Assembly: GCA_002842035.1 (NCBI GenBank)
Contig: PHBP01000012.1
Span: 1-64,000 of the forward strand
DNA from: Candidatus Cloacimonetes bacterium HGW-Cloacimonetes-2
GTDB lineage: Bacteria > Cloacimonadota > Cloacimonadia > Cloacimonadales > Cloacimonadaceae
Reading direction: 5' to 3'
Length of the DNA stretch: 64,000 nt
The notes beneath the pieces were generated by a model, which had not been told where the DNA came from, did no database searches, and saw only the letters and a list, made by a program, of their open reading frames with translations. How positions within the stretch are numbered: position 1 is the stretch's first letter; every line of letters begins with the position of its first letter. A program made the translations under genes and the position numbers. Shown in pieces: positions 16,101-24,094 of this stretch.

Positions 16101-17632
16101 ATGTTAATTGTTGCTGAGCCAAACAGATCTGGTGTATAGTGGTATGTAGCAGTCAGATGCCCTGGCCAGCCGGGATTGTAATCCACAATCAGATCATAAT
16201 TAATTGGCGCAACCTGCACCATATTCATACTCAACTCGCTATCCGGATTATCCGGATCTTCCACATACTGGCTAAAGTCTATGGTATAGTGCGAATTGCG
16301 AATAAAGTAGAAATTGGCAGGGAGATTGAGGATGGGAGCATCATTCACAGGCAAAACCGTTACGGCATAGGTCTTGCTGACCATCGAGCCAAAGGGATCC
16401 ATCGCTGTGATTGAAATATTCTCCGTGCCGTACCAATTAGGAGCCGGCGAGAGCACACAAGTCCACGGAAGGACTATCTGAGCGCTGATATGCTGGCTGT
16501 TTTCCGCCAAATAAGTAAGAGTGTCATTGTCCGGATCGCTAAAGACATAGCGCAACATCAGGCTGTAATTGTTATCCTCATTAAAGCTGAGTGTAGTTGC
16601 CGGATCTATCACCACCGGTGCATCATTGGTTACAGTAATATAATCGTATTTGGTGAGCTTATTGGAATTGCCCGTATTGGTCAGCACGGTAAGCGATACG
16701 CTATATTCGCCGGGGGTATTGTATGTGAAAAGTGGATTCTGGAGCATACTATCGGTAAATCCATCTCCATTCATATCCCAAGACCACTGGCTTACATAGC
16801 TCAGCGTATCGCCCGGGGCAAAACGAGTCTGATCTGTGAACTGGATCTCATCTCCGGAGTGTACTGTCGTAGAACTTGCAGTAAAGAAAGCCCTTACTGG
16901 GATGTAAGTAACCACCAGATCGACATTCCAATACAAATCTGCCACGCCAATCTGATTAGTGCTGATTCTCACGTCACAGCCATAGCTTCCCGGAAGCAAG
17001 TCCTGAGTACTCAAATGCATCGGGATAATCATAGAATCACCAACTGCAAGGGTTTGCATTCCAACGCTTTTGCCTCCGATCAAATCCGACCAGCCAAACC
17101 ATATCCAATCCGGTAATTCACTATCGATGATATCGAAAGTAAGCTCCGCATCTCCCCGGTTGCTAAAGCTGATGCCTTCCTCATAGTAATCCAGCTCCGG
17201 CATACTGTGCCAATATATATCCGGATTGACGCCAAGGACAGGTCCTGTGGGTGGAGCTTCACAGATTCCATTCAGAGGGATGTAGTGGTAATTGTAATTG
17301 AAATCCATTACAGTCAGGGTGCCATCATAGTTCCCCGGGCCGGGAGGAGAAAAGATTACATCAAAGGTTACGGGCGTATCATAGACCGCAAAGGGCTCGG
17401 GAGGATCAGCATAATAGGAAAATGCCGAGCCGGACACCCAAATATTCATAACGCCGTTCGTATAGGTAAATGGATCTGTATTTGTAACGACTACAGGGAT
17501 TTGAGTGTTGATACCTGTGGCAACAGTGCCAAAATTTATTGGGTTGGGGCTTATAACAAGACTTTGACTCCACAAATAGAACGGAATGACCACCATCAAA
17601 GCTATAAAGAAAAAGGATATTCTGTGAGACAT
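13187..17632 (-). CDS. giant exported PKD / right-handed beta-helix protein
   Basis: 1481 aa from the ATG at 17632, preceded by GGAGGT and giving the signal peptide MSHRISFFFIALMVVIPFYL. Order: two ASH-like sandwiches (LVISPNPINFGTVATG; VLGVNPDIYW), a PKD domain (WSWDMNGDGFTDSMLQNP), cadherin-like repeats (FSDPDNDTLTYLAENS), a second PKD (WHWDFENDGLTDSDLQNP), a right-handed parallel beta-helix of about 500 residues with six copies of LTNIRVRNSSETQR, a third PKD (WDLNNDQVIEATSRDW) and an FN3-like end. There is no C-terminal sorting tail. Its stop overlaps the apparent start of the cyclase gene, so a large surface protein and a cytoplasmic signalling protein seem to be translationally coupled. 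Adhesion or polysaccharide binding is inferred from fold. Confidence 0.85.
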   Translation of the reverse strand: MSHRISFFFIALMVVIPFYLWSQSLVISPNPINFGTVATGINTQIPVVVTNTDPFTYTNGVMNIWVSGSAFSYYADPPEPFAVYDTPVTFDVIFSPPGPGNYDGTLTVMDFNYNYHYIPLNGICEAPPTGPVLGVNPDIYWHSMPELDYYEEGISFSNRGDAELTFDIIDSELPDWIWFGWSDLIGGKSVGMQTLAVGDSMIIPMHLSTQDLLPGSYGCDVRISTNQIGVADLYWNVDLVVTYIPVRAFFTASSTTVHSGDEIQFTDQTRFAPGDTLSYVSQWSWDMNGDGFTDSMLQNPLFTYNTPGEYSVSLTVLTNTGNSNKLTKYDYITVTNDAPVVIDPATTLSFNEDNNYSLMLRYVFSDPDNDTLTYLAENSQHISAQIVLPWTCVLSPAPNWYGTENISITAMDPFGSMVSKTYAVTVLPVNDAPILNLPANFYFIRNSHYTIDFSQYVEDPDNPDSELSMNMVQVAPINYDLIVDYNPGWPGHLTATYHYTPDLFGSATINITFSDHVGRAVATGTFTITVLEHFTVSFSTDNGNYYLCGQTVPFFDHTLGNPDWWHWDFENDGLTDSDLQNPSHVFYNSGTYSVRLTLGNYESGESATALIQDMFTMTGTAIDTTTVLPPVMVIEQSPYNIMGGLNFPVDQPVIVNPGVEVIFLAPEPIPVLGTLQATGASFRPPQGGGFWGGMIFGPGSGGANLFNCNILDAENPLVIDGSSPQLTGLEISTSDTTSIVDGEGLQIGNSSSQLNNIRIFNYRTGIRINGGPNRNSPTLTNIRVRNSNETQRDLADYTGIVVMGGGNPVIEDAEIENFGTAIKIENYDRETATPTLTNIRVRNSSETQRINTTGILIRGAVQPELEDIEIDWMTVGIDYSGAAAPVNLRDTPTLTNIRVRNSSETQRTASTGLLITDIPAIILSEIETVDLGTGIRIESSGIRAESTPTLTNIRVRNSSETQRTDDYGLVFSGQVIANVDDVITENCSVALLYDKSGLDSRTTATPTLTNIRVRNSSETQRSERVGLKLLNLGRVLVDNDSIGGCTTSIYIQNTSRETATPTLTNIRVRNSSETQRVENVGIYLGSGVAGTLENCDIRGAFTGIVIATGNQTKLGRNFIKNCGTGIRANGLNPQTIIRKQVFSLDPDIFQQFPLWPFRAFDILNSSFARIQNNTIYNYPTLLVAFNSDVRFNSNIGWAMAPIQQPFVSFSSTIETSYCDIFSPGMNYPGIGNINQYPAFLDTAQDNFLLTSQSPCIDMGDPALLNDEDGSRADIGAYSYLHRAAMSSDYRFVTTGTTVHFSNESWGHDNLQLTVVNWDLNNDQVIEATSRDWTHTFDQPGIYSLRLKMQTGSLIDEVIYQAAIVVQDQLLQAPVIQSLIQGLSNIIINWNPVNQTVNGEPIFVNYYIVYGSDDPNGYFNYLGLTEAPLTQFIHQGGALADKGFYIVLGYAGTRSELEQYINSHSRIGGDGRPAPRIRRSEQ
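14399..15312 (-). repeat. six in-gene beta-helix repeats with near-identical core
   Basis: Within the giant surface-protein gene, the segment encoding LTNIRVRNS(S/N)ETQR recurs six times at intervals of 167-176 bp (beginning near 14399, 14570, 14744, 14911, 15087 and 15259). The 14-residue core is almost invariant while the roughly 43 residues between cores are unrelated. Codon use varies between copies, so conservation is at protein level more than DNA level. Confidence 0.9.
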
Positions 17633-17849
17633 AATTACCTCCTCTCTGCTATCCTCTTTTGCAATTCTGCTATATTCAACTCCTTGTAAACAAAGCATCG
17701 TTTTATTTGTTTACGACTCTATCCTGATCGTGGATATTTGGATGTCAAGTGAATTTGCAATTGACAAATATCCTATCTGATCTGAACATTCACTTTGTCT
17801 TTTCGAGGCGATTCTCAGGAATCAGCAATAAGATTGTCAGAGGACGTAA

Positions 17850-18494
17850 ATGAATCGTAATCCTTTGCGGAATATAGTCACTGCAAAAGAGCAGACTGCT
17901 CTGTTATACCTGTCTTTTATCCTGCTTTTGGGGCTGGGATTACAGCTATTTGCGTGGACCCCAAGTATCCGGGACAATGATCTGGCAATGGCGGACAGCT
18001 TGCGGGCGGCTACAGAATCCGATCTACAGATCAAAATCGATATACGCACAGCTCCCAAAGCTGAATTGATCCTGCTTCCCGGCATAGGCGAAACTCGTGC
18101 CGATGCTATAATTGCCCACCGTACCGCGCATCCCTTTAGCTCCGTGAATCAGATAATGGATGTAAAAGGTATAGGACTAAAGACTTATCAAAATATGCTG
18201 TCTATGCTGGTGCTCTTTGGAGATAGCACTCCGCCCCCGGAAGCATCCCCTGGGTCACGTTCTGCACGACGGACCGTGGAGCGTCCGGCAGCCTTCACGG
18301 GCATCGTAAATATCAATACAGCCAGCCTCGAAATGCTCTGTTCATTGGATGGTATTGGAGAGGTAAAAGCTCGTGCTATAATAGATTACAGATCAGAGAA
18401 TGGACCCTTTGCCACCGTCGATGAAATAACCAATGTACGTGGAATCGGAGCCCGTACCCTGGAGAAGAATCGAGCACGTTTAACTGTTGAATAA
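17850..18494 (+). CDS. ComEA-like membrane-anchored double helix-hairpin-helix protein
   Basis: 214 aa. One membrane helix near the N terminus (ALLYLSFILLLGLGLQLF, residues about 17-35) is followed by two helix-hairpin-helix units of the ComEA type: one around residues 60-125 (LPGIGETRADAIIAHR) and one at about 145-212 (VNINTASLEMLCSLDGIGEVKARAIIDYR, VRGIGARTLEKNR). ComEA-type proteins bind double-stranded DNA at the outer face of the inner membrane during DNA uptake, and short HhH proteins of this kind are widespread in bacteria. No other competence gene lies nearby, so a competence role is not shown. It stands alone on the plus strand between minus-strand neighbours. Confidence 0.85.
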   Translation: MNRNPLRNIVTAKEQTALLYLSFILLLGLGLQLFAWTPSIRDNDLAMADSLRAATESDLQIKIDIRTAPKAELILLPGIGETRADAIIAHRTAHPFSSVNQIMDVKGIGLKTYQNMLSMLVLFGDSTPPPEASPGSRSARRTVERPAAFTGIVNINTASLEMLCSLDGIGEVKARAIIDYRSENGPFATVDEITNVRGIGARTLEKNRARLTVE

Positions 18495-18611
18495 TCTCAA
18501 CGATACTCGAGTTTAGCCAAAAATTTTCCGGAAATTGGGCTGCCGTTAGGTGGTGTTTCATCAATTCTCTCTGCAGATTTTCGTACGAAGTCACAGCAAG
18601 CTTGAATACAA

Positions 18612-18975
18612 TCTACAGCATATCAAGTGGAGATCAAGAGCAAATCAAGTCGAACGTGGTTCGAGGTGATTTCGACTTGAATTGCTGGTGATATGCTGAT
18701 GAACTGTGGGATGAATGCCAGGGGAAACCAGGAGTAAAGTAGTTTTTTACCACAGGGAGAGCGCTTGGCGCAGTGGGGGAAGTGGTGTATTGATGGTGTG
18801 ATGGAGTGATGGTGTGGGAGCGCCATCTTGTCGCTCTGATTGACTGTGCGTCAGGATGACGCACCCACACTTATTGCTCGGAGTGATGGAGTGATGGCGT
18901 GGGAGCGACATCTTGTCGCTCGGAATGACTGTGCGTCAGGATGACGCACCCACACTTATTGCTCGGAGTGCAACC
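18612..18975 (+). repeat. dispersed repeat module, copy A (contains palindrome copy 2)
   Basis: This module fills most of the 622-bp gap 18495-19116. About 265 bp reappear, inverted and at roughly 90% or better by eye, at 28795-29058. Contents in order: nested palindrome (18615-18700, outer arms CAGCATATCA / TGATATGCTG, centre TCGAAC-GTG-GTTCGA), the short GGAGTAAAG...TTTTACCACAG block (18726-18763), a GATGGTGTGATGGAGTGATGG tract and the two palindromes GAGCGACA-TCT-TGTCGCTC and TGCGTCA-GGA-TGACGCA. No ORF of substance is seen on either strand. Confidence 0.85.
18804..18970 (+). repeat. 85-bp tandem duplication at the end of module A
   Basis: GTGGGAGCG occurs at 18814 and again at 18899, 85 bp apart, and the whole unit through TTATTGCTCGGAGTG is repeated with only a few differences. 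The inverted copy B (28795-29058) carries a single unit, so the duplication is specific to this locus. Confidence 0.85.
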
Positions 18976-19007
18976 ACTGATAACCAGGTATGATGCGCCC
19001 GGATTTC

Positions 19008-19082
19008 GTTTTAACTCAAACAAATGCCGTTGATAGTTATGAATCAGAGCCAGATGGTGCAGGCATTTGTCTGAGTCAAAAC
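19008..19082. repeat. imperfect 21-bp inverted repeat downstream of the acidic exported protein
   Basis: The arm at 19008-19028 (core ACTCAAACAAATGCC) pairs with 19062-19082 (core GGCATTTGTCTGAGT), 19 of 21 positions, around a 33-nt loop. It lies 35 bases past the minus-strand stop at 19117 and could be an RNA 3' structure or the remnant of an element; no T run follows. Confidence 0.6.
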
Positions 19083-19116
19083 AGAGGGTGCGCGAAGCGC
19101 TGTAAAGGGTATCAGA

Positions 19117-20052
19117 TCACCACCACCAGTCATCATCGTCCCAATCATCGTCATCATCGCTGGGCTTGCTGCTCACTTCCCCTTCGGTAGCTACAAAGTA
19201 GATCAGGAAAGCATTGCCGGTGGAGCTGTAGTTTCTGTACTTATAGGCATAATAATTGTCTTCGCTGAGGGTTGCCGTGATCAGGGCAGTATCATCTGTG
19301 GAGGAATCCGCTGCAATCTCTCCGGCATCACTGGCATACCAATCCACATCCGCTTCTTCGCGGCTGGTCTGTCGTGTAACTTTGATATCGACATCAGTGC
19401 TGTTGTTGCTGCCCACTGCGCCAATTTTGACGGTGTATTCACCGGGCAGGGAGAGGCCATAAACGCAGCCATTCTCACCGGAAGCAACCAAACCTCCGCT
19501 AAAGGCAATCGTATTTGGCACAAAGTGATAGCTATTACTGCTGTCAGATTCCTTGCCAAAGGTGATCAGCTTGTTCATAGCCTGGCTAAAGAGCTCGGTA
19601 TGGTTGTTTGTGCGAGTACCGGGGCTCATCAATCCGCAGATCAGGAAAGTTGCCTCATAGCTGCTGTAATTGATTGCTTCTATGCGATATACGCCATTAC
19701 TGGCTGGAGTGAAAGTGAGGAAAGAGGTGTCATCAGTGGAGGTGTCGGATTCTACCATGACATCGTCTTCATCGTAAACTTTGAGATCCAAATCATAAGC
19801 TTCATCATCGCCAAACAGGAAGATCTTGTAGGCCTTGCCGCTTACCAGATCGTAACTCATCGAGAGTGATTCGTCCTCATCAATCAAGCCGCCAAAGATG
19901 GCTGCATGTTGGTCAAATTGGTACTTTTCACCGCTAAGGGTGCGCACGTGTTCGATAGCTTTCTGTGCAACAGGATTGAGATTATCAAAAACCGATGCTC
20001 CTAGGCTGAGCACAGTCAAGAGCAAAATAATAGATAAAACTGCGAGTTTCAT
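19117..20052 (-). CDS. exported PPC-like protein with Asp/Trp C-terminal tail
   Basis: 311 aa. Signal peptide MKLAVLSIILLLTVLSLGAS. Two beta-sandwich halves follow, each resembling bacterial pre-peptidase C-terminal (PPC) domains: residues about 45-145 (GGLIDEDESLSMSYDL, YKIFLFGDDEAYDLDLKVYDEDD) and about 175-290 (GGLVASGENGCVYGLSL, DVDIKVTRQ, YAYKYRNYSS). The last 14 residues are SDDDDDWDDDDWWW, an extreme acidic and tryptophan tail not present in the close paralogue at 20310-21188. AAGGAG precedes the start. Function unknown; calcium or surface binding is possible from the acidic composition. Confidence 0.8.
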   Translation of the reverse strand: MKLAVLSIILLLTVLSLGASVFDNLNPVAQKAIEHVRTLSGEKYQFDQHAAIFGGLIDEDESLSMSYDLVSGKAYKIFLFGDDEAYDLDLKVYDEDDVMVESDTSTDDTSFLTFTPASNGVYRIEAINYSSYEATFLICGLMSPGTRTNNHTELFSQAMNKLITFGKESDSSNSYHFVPNTIAFSGGLVASGENGCVYGLSLPGEYTVKIGAVGSNNSTDVDIKVTRQTSREEADVDWYASDAGEIAADSSTDDTALITATLSEDNYYAYKYRNYSSTGNAFLIYFVATEGEVSSKPSDDDDDWDDDDWWW

Positions 20053-20249
20053 AGGAATCTCCTTATAGCTTATTTCGGATTACTCTACTATGGATGCATA
20101 CCATATTGATAGGTAATCACTACAATACAATAAACTGCTATTATTCCGATGCCAAATCCAATTTGCTTGGGGACTGCCTTGTAAGCTATCGTAACTGGTG
20201 AAATTTTTACACAGGCAATTGTATCGCTGGGTGATACTAACTATAGCCA

Positions 20250-20280
20250 CAAAAGAAACAGGCGATCCGGAGACCGCCTG
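20250..20280 (-). terminator. terminator after the second PPC-like gene
   Basis: On the minus strand CAGGCGGTC, loop TCCG and GATCGCCTG form a 9-bp stem with one wobble, followed by TTTCTTTT. It starts about 30 bases past the stop at 20310 and separates the two paralogues, so the downstream one needs its own promoter in 20053-20249. Confidence 0.8.
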
Positions 20281-20309
20281 AGATAGGGTGTAACAAGAGT
20301 TTTGTATTA

Positions 20310-21188
20310 TTAGTCTTCGGTTACGATAAAATAGACTACAAAGGCATCGCCTTCGGAAGCGTAATTGCGAAACTTGACTGCGTAAGAATCGTCCGGGGTG
20401 ACCTCGCCCTGGGCAAGGGCTGTATCATCGATGGAGCTGTCCGCGCAGACCTCTTCGTCGTCATCGGCATACCAATCGGTATCGACTTCACCACGGCTTT
20501 CCTGGCGGGTCATCTTGATATCGACATCAGTTGCATTATCACTGCCGACAGCAGCGACATAGACGGTTGCTTCCACAGGGAAGCTGAGGTCATAAACGCA
20601 GCCGCTCTCTTCCTCGGCAATCACACCACCGCTGAAAGTGATGGTATCCACATAGAAATCGATGTCTTCATCTTCATCGAGTTCCAGGCCGAAATTGATC
20701 ATCTTGGTGAAGGCTTGGCTAAAGAGTTCGCCATCGTTGTTGGATTTATTGCCGGGAGCCATAATTCCGCAGAGCAGGAAGACATTGGCTTCGGATTCAT
20801 AGTTGATGGCTTCGACGCGGTAGATGCCATCCTGATCGGGAGTGAAATCCAGATAGGCGGTCTCACCCACTGAAACATCGGATGCTAGTTCGGTGTCGTC
20901 TTCATCATAGATCTTGATATCCAGATCGACAGCATCTTCATCGCCAAAGACAAACAACTTGTAAGTGCGTCCTTCCTGAAGATTGTAAGTCATTGAGATA
21001 TTATTGTCTTCTGAGACCAGTCCGCCGAAAATGGCAGCGTGGTGCTCAAATACATAGTTTTGATTGTTTGATAGATTGCGGGCATATTCGCCGGCGCTGG
21101 TGCTGATCGGAGCGAAATAATCGAATAAAGAAGCTCCGCAGCTTGCTATCGCCAAGAGAATCACCAGTGTGATAACTGATCCTTTCAT
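20310..21188 (-). CDS. exported PPC-like protein, paralogue of 19117-20052
   Basis: 292 aa from the ATG at 21188, chosen for AAGGAG 6 bases upstream and a clean signal peptide (MKGSVITLVILLAIASCGAS); longer frames upstream lack both. It has the same two PPC-like halves as its neighbour, with shared strings such as HAAIFGGL, DDTAL and VDIK(V/M)TRQ. It is strongly acidic (ELDEDEDIDFY, DDDEEVCADSS) but ends at YFIVTED, without the Asp/Trp tail. Two Cys (CVYDLSF and EEVCADSS) might form a disulphide. It is followed by its own terminator, so the pair arose by duplication but is transcribed separately. Confidence 0.8.
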   Translation of the reverse strand: MKGSVITLVILLAIASCGASLFDYFAPISTSAGEYARNLSNNQNYVFEHHAAIFGGLVSEDNNISMTYNLQEGRTYKLFVFGDEDAVDLDIKIYDEDDTELASDVSVGETAYLDFTPDQDGIYRVEAINYESEANVFLLCGIMAPGNKSNNDGELFSQAFTKMINFGLELDEDEDIDFYVDTITFSGGVIAEEESGCVYDLSFPVEATVYVAAVGSDNATDVDIKMTRQESRGEVDTDWYADDDEEVCADSSIDDTALAQGEVTPDDSYAVKFRNYASEGDAFVVYFIVTED

Positions 21189-21438
21189 AATTTCTCCTTG
21201 CATTGCTTGGATTAAATCTCGATTTAGCATACATTTACCGAGACTAATCCTATTTGTGATAGCATATCGCCTGCACTTGATCATTAGTCAAGTTATATTG
21301 CGGAAATTTTGCAGAAATCTACGAATTTGGGAGCTTAGTTTTTTCCACAAGGGGGAGATTCGTCTTTTAGATTGACAAAATTGCCTCTGGTGAATTGGGT
21401 GATTGAAGAGAAAAACTATAGTGAAAAGGGAGTTTCGT

Positions 21439-22566
21439 ATGGAATCCGATGTCCTTAGCTACTTTATCCGCCTTGTCAAGATCGATAGTGAATCGAGAAA
21501 TGAACGAGCCATCGCAGACGCGCTGATCCAAGACTTAATAGAGCTTGGCGCAGAGGTCACCGAAGATCGTTGCTGCGAAAGCACTACCGGCAATGCCGGA
21601 AACCTGATTGCCCGTATCCCGGGCAGTGTGGACAAAGCCCCTATCCTCTTCTGCGCACATATAGATACAGTTGTGCCGGGAGTGGGGGTAAAACCTCAGA
21701 TTGTAGATGGCAAGGTCGTTACAGATGGCACAACGGTCCTGGGCGGGGACGATAAGAGCGGAGTGGCGGAAATCATTATGGGCATCAAGGCTTTGAAAGA
21801 TCAGGGCATCGATCATGCACCTCTGGAGATTCTCTTTACAGTATCCGAAGAAGTAGGTTTACTGGGGGCAAAGTGCTTTGACAAGAGCGGCTTGAAGGCT
21901 GCTTTTGGTTATGCATTTGATACCCAGAACATTGGAGATCTGGTGCTGGGAGCACCTTCGCAGAATTCTTTTGAACTGATTATCAAAGGAAAGGAAGCTC
22001 ACGCGGGAGTCGAGCCTGAAAAGGGCATCAATGCGATCCGGGTGGCATCAGAAGCCATCGCTGCAATGCCACTGGGCAGGATAGATTTTGAGACTACTGC
22101 CAATGTCGGCACGATCTCCGGTGGTATGGCGACCAATATTGTGCCCAATAAAGTAGTGATCCACGGTGAAGCGCGCAGCCATAGCCAGGCGAAACTGGAT
22201 CAGGTTTGCTCTGATATTCGCAAGGCAGTAGAAACGGCAGTTGCAAAGCATCACAACGATCATTCGGCTGCCAGCTTTGAGCTGGAGATTGAAGCCGAAT
22301 ACAAGGCGTTTAGATTGAGCGAGGATGCCGAACCAGTGATACTTGCAAAACAAGCGCTCACAAGCATCGGAATCGAGCCTAAAACAGCAGTCGGTGGTGG
22401 AGGTAGCGATGCCAATATCATCAATGCGGCAGGCGTTCCGATGATCATTGTTGGCACGGGTATGATGCGCTATCACACGGTAAACGAGTATATCACGATC
22501 AAGGATCTCGAAGATGGCACAGCCTTTGTAAGCAAACTTATCCAGCTCTATTCGGAAGCAAAATGA
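21439..22566 (+). CDS. M20-family metallopeptidase (PepT-like tripeptidase/aminopeptidase)
   Basis: 375 aa from the ATG at 21439, preferred over an upstream TTG at 21403 because AAGGGAG lies 6 bases before it. Two-zinc M20 motifs are present: the metal His and Asp in CAHIDTVVPG, the bridging Asp in GGDDKSG, the catalytic/metal Glu pair in SEEVG, an Asp in YAFDT and the late His in RYHTVNEY. The dimerisation domain (SFELIIKGKEAHAG) lies in the middle. Family members remove N-terminal residues from short peptides in the cytoplasm. Its stop overlaps dapB by 4 bp (ATGA). TTGACA at 21372-21377 is a possible -35, though no good -10 follows. Confidence 0.88.
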   Translation: MESDVLSYFIRLVKIDSESRNERAIADALIQDLIELGAEVTEDRCCESTTGNAGNLIARIPGSVDKAPILFCAHIDTVVPGVGVKPQIVDGKVVTDGTTVLGGDDKSGVAEIIMGIKALKDQGIDHAPLEILFTVSEEVGLLGAKCFDKSGLKAAFGYAFDTQNIGDLVLGAPSQNSFELIIKGKEAHAGVEPEKGINAIRVASEAIAAMPLGRIDFETTANVGTISGGMATNIVPNKVVIHGEARSHSQAKLDQVCSDIRKAVETAVAKHHNDHSAASFELEIEAEYKAFRLSEDAEPVILAKQALTSIGIEPKTAVGGGGSDANIINAAGVPMIIVGTGMMRYHTVNEYITIKDLEDGTAFVSKLIQLYSEAK

Positions 22567-23309
22567 CACGGCTTGCATTGATCGGCTATGGCAAGATGGG
22601 CAAGATGATCGAGAGTATGGCTGCTACGATGGATTGCGCTGTTGTCTCCATCATCGATCCTAATCATCCGGGAGCACATCCAGTGATCGATGCTGCATCC
22701 GTTGCCGATGCCGATGTCTGTATAGATTTTAGCCACCCCTCAGTTGTGATGGACAATATCAAAGCTTTGCTGGAACTTAAAAAGAACATAGTAGTCGGCA
22801 CGACTGGCTGGAATCAGCATCTGGATGGAGTCCGGGAAATGGTGGATCAAACCGGAACAGGTTTCCTTTGGGGAGCAAATTTCTCCCTCGGGATGAATCT
22901 TTTTGGCAGGGTCGTGGAATATGCCGCGGAACTCATTGATCGCTTTGAATCTTATGATAGCTATGGCTTTGAGATGCATCACAGGCAAAAAGCGGATAGT
23001 CCCTCGGGCACTGCTATCGAGCTGGCTCAGAGAGTGCTGAAGCATTCATCGCGCAAGGATACGGCTGTCTATGACAAGCTGGATAGGCGTCCTGAACAGA
23101 ATGAACTGCATTTTGCCAGCATCCGGGGAGGTTTTGTCCCGGGGACACATACAATAGGTTTTGATAGTGAAGCCGATACGATTGAGCTGGTGCATAGGAT
23201 ACGCTCGCGCAGTGCTCTGGCATCAGGGGCCATTATGGCAGCCAGATGGATCAACGGTAAAAGAGGCTTTTATACCTTTAGCGAGATGATCTCAGAGATA
23301 ATATGCTGA
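22563..23309 (+). CDS. dapB: 4-hydroxy-tetrahydrodipicolinate reductase
   Basis: 248 aa. The N-terminal nucleotide-binding motif GYGKMGKM, the loop VVGTTGW and the active-site segment HHRQKADSPSGTA (general acid His and substrate-binding Lys) identify DapB, which reduces hydroxy-tetrahydrodipicolinate in lysine and diaminopimelate synthesis. The protein is at the short end of the family's range. It overlaps the peptidase upstream by 4 bp and dapF downstream by 7 bp, so the three are translationally coupled. Adjacency to dapF supports the assignment. Confidence 0.95.
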   Translation: MTRLALIGYGKMGKMIESMAATMDCAVVSIIDPNHPGAHPVIDAASVADADVCIDFSHPSVVMDNIKALLELKKNIVVGTTGWNQHLDGVREMVDQTGTGFLWGANFSLGMNLFGRVVEYAAELIDRFESYDSYGFEMHHRQKADSPSGTAIELAQRVLKHSSRKDTAVYDKLDRRPEQNELHFASIRGGFVPGTHTIGFDSEADTIELVHRIRSRSALASGAIMAARWINGKRGFYTFSEMISEIIC

Positions 23310-24094
23310 TAGATTTTATCAAGATGCAGGCTCAGGGCAATGACTTCCTGATACTGGATCAACTAGCAGAGCAACAGACTATGGATTATTCAGCTCTGGC
23401 TGTAGCCATCTGCAAACCGCACACTGGTTTTGGAGCGGATGGGCTGGTGCTCCTGCAGCAATCGGCTACAGATCTGTGCAAGATGGTGATCTACAACAAC
23501 GATGGCTCTCGGGCTGCAATGTGCGGCTCTGCCCTGAGGTGTCTCACCAAGCTGGCTTATGATAAGTATCACCTTGAGCAGTTTAGCATTGAGACTGATT
23601 CCGGTTCTAAGTCAGTACAGGTTTGTCAGGCAGGGGATGACTTGCTGATCACTGTAAATCTTGGCAAGCCTGAGCTCCTGGAATCCACGAAGCAAGTCGG
23701 GCAGATCACTGGTAGCTTGGTGGATGTGGGCAATCTGCACTATGTGATCTATCAGGATAGCATAGAGGACGATCCTCACCTCAAATGGGGTAGTTGGCTG
23801 GAACATCACGAAACCTTTGCTGAAAGTGTCAATGTGCACTTTGTGCAGCTCATTGCCAAGAACAGGATCAGGATCAAGATCTGGGAGAATGCGGTAGGTC
23901 CGACCCTTGCTTGCGGCACGGGTGCGACTGCCTGCGTGCTGACAGGGATCACTCTGCACGGGCTGGACGACGTAGTAACAGTCGAGATGCCCGGTGGAGA
24001 AGTTACCATCACTCTGCTAAAGGACGATGGGCAATTCCTGCTTACTGGTCCGGTCGAAACTACAGGTAGTGGAACTTATCAATGGAAAATCTAG
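23303..24094 (+). CDS. dapF: diaminopimelate epimerase
   Basis: 263 aa. Both catalytic cysteines are visible, one in AAMCGSALRC and one in LACGTGATAC, with the conserved N-terminal MQAQGNDFLILD and GFGADGLVLL. DapF interconverts LL- and meso-diaminopimelate, the last step before peptidoglycan and lysine. The sequence around the first Cys (NNDGSRAAMCG) departs slightly from the usual ADGSEAEMCGN. The start overlaps the end of dapB by 7 bp and its end overlaps the next gene by 13 bp. Confidence 0.95.
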   Translation: MLIDFIKMQAQGNDFLILDQLAEQQTMDYSALAVAICKPHTGFGADGLVLLQQSATDLCKMVIYNNDGSRAAMCGSALRCLTKLAYDKYHLEQFSIETDSGSKSVQVCQAGDDLLITVNLGKPELLESTKQVGQITGSLVDVGNLHYVIYQDSIEDDPHLKWGSWLEHHETFAESVNVHFVQLIAKNRIRIKIWENAVGPTLACGTGATACVLTGITLHGLDDVVTVEMPGGEVTITLLKDDGQFLLTGPVETTGSGTYQWKI

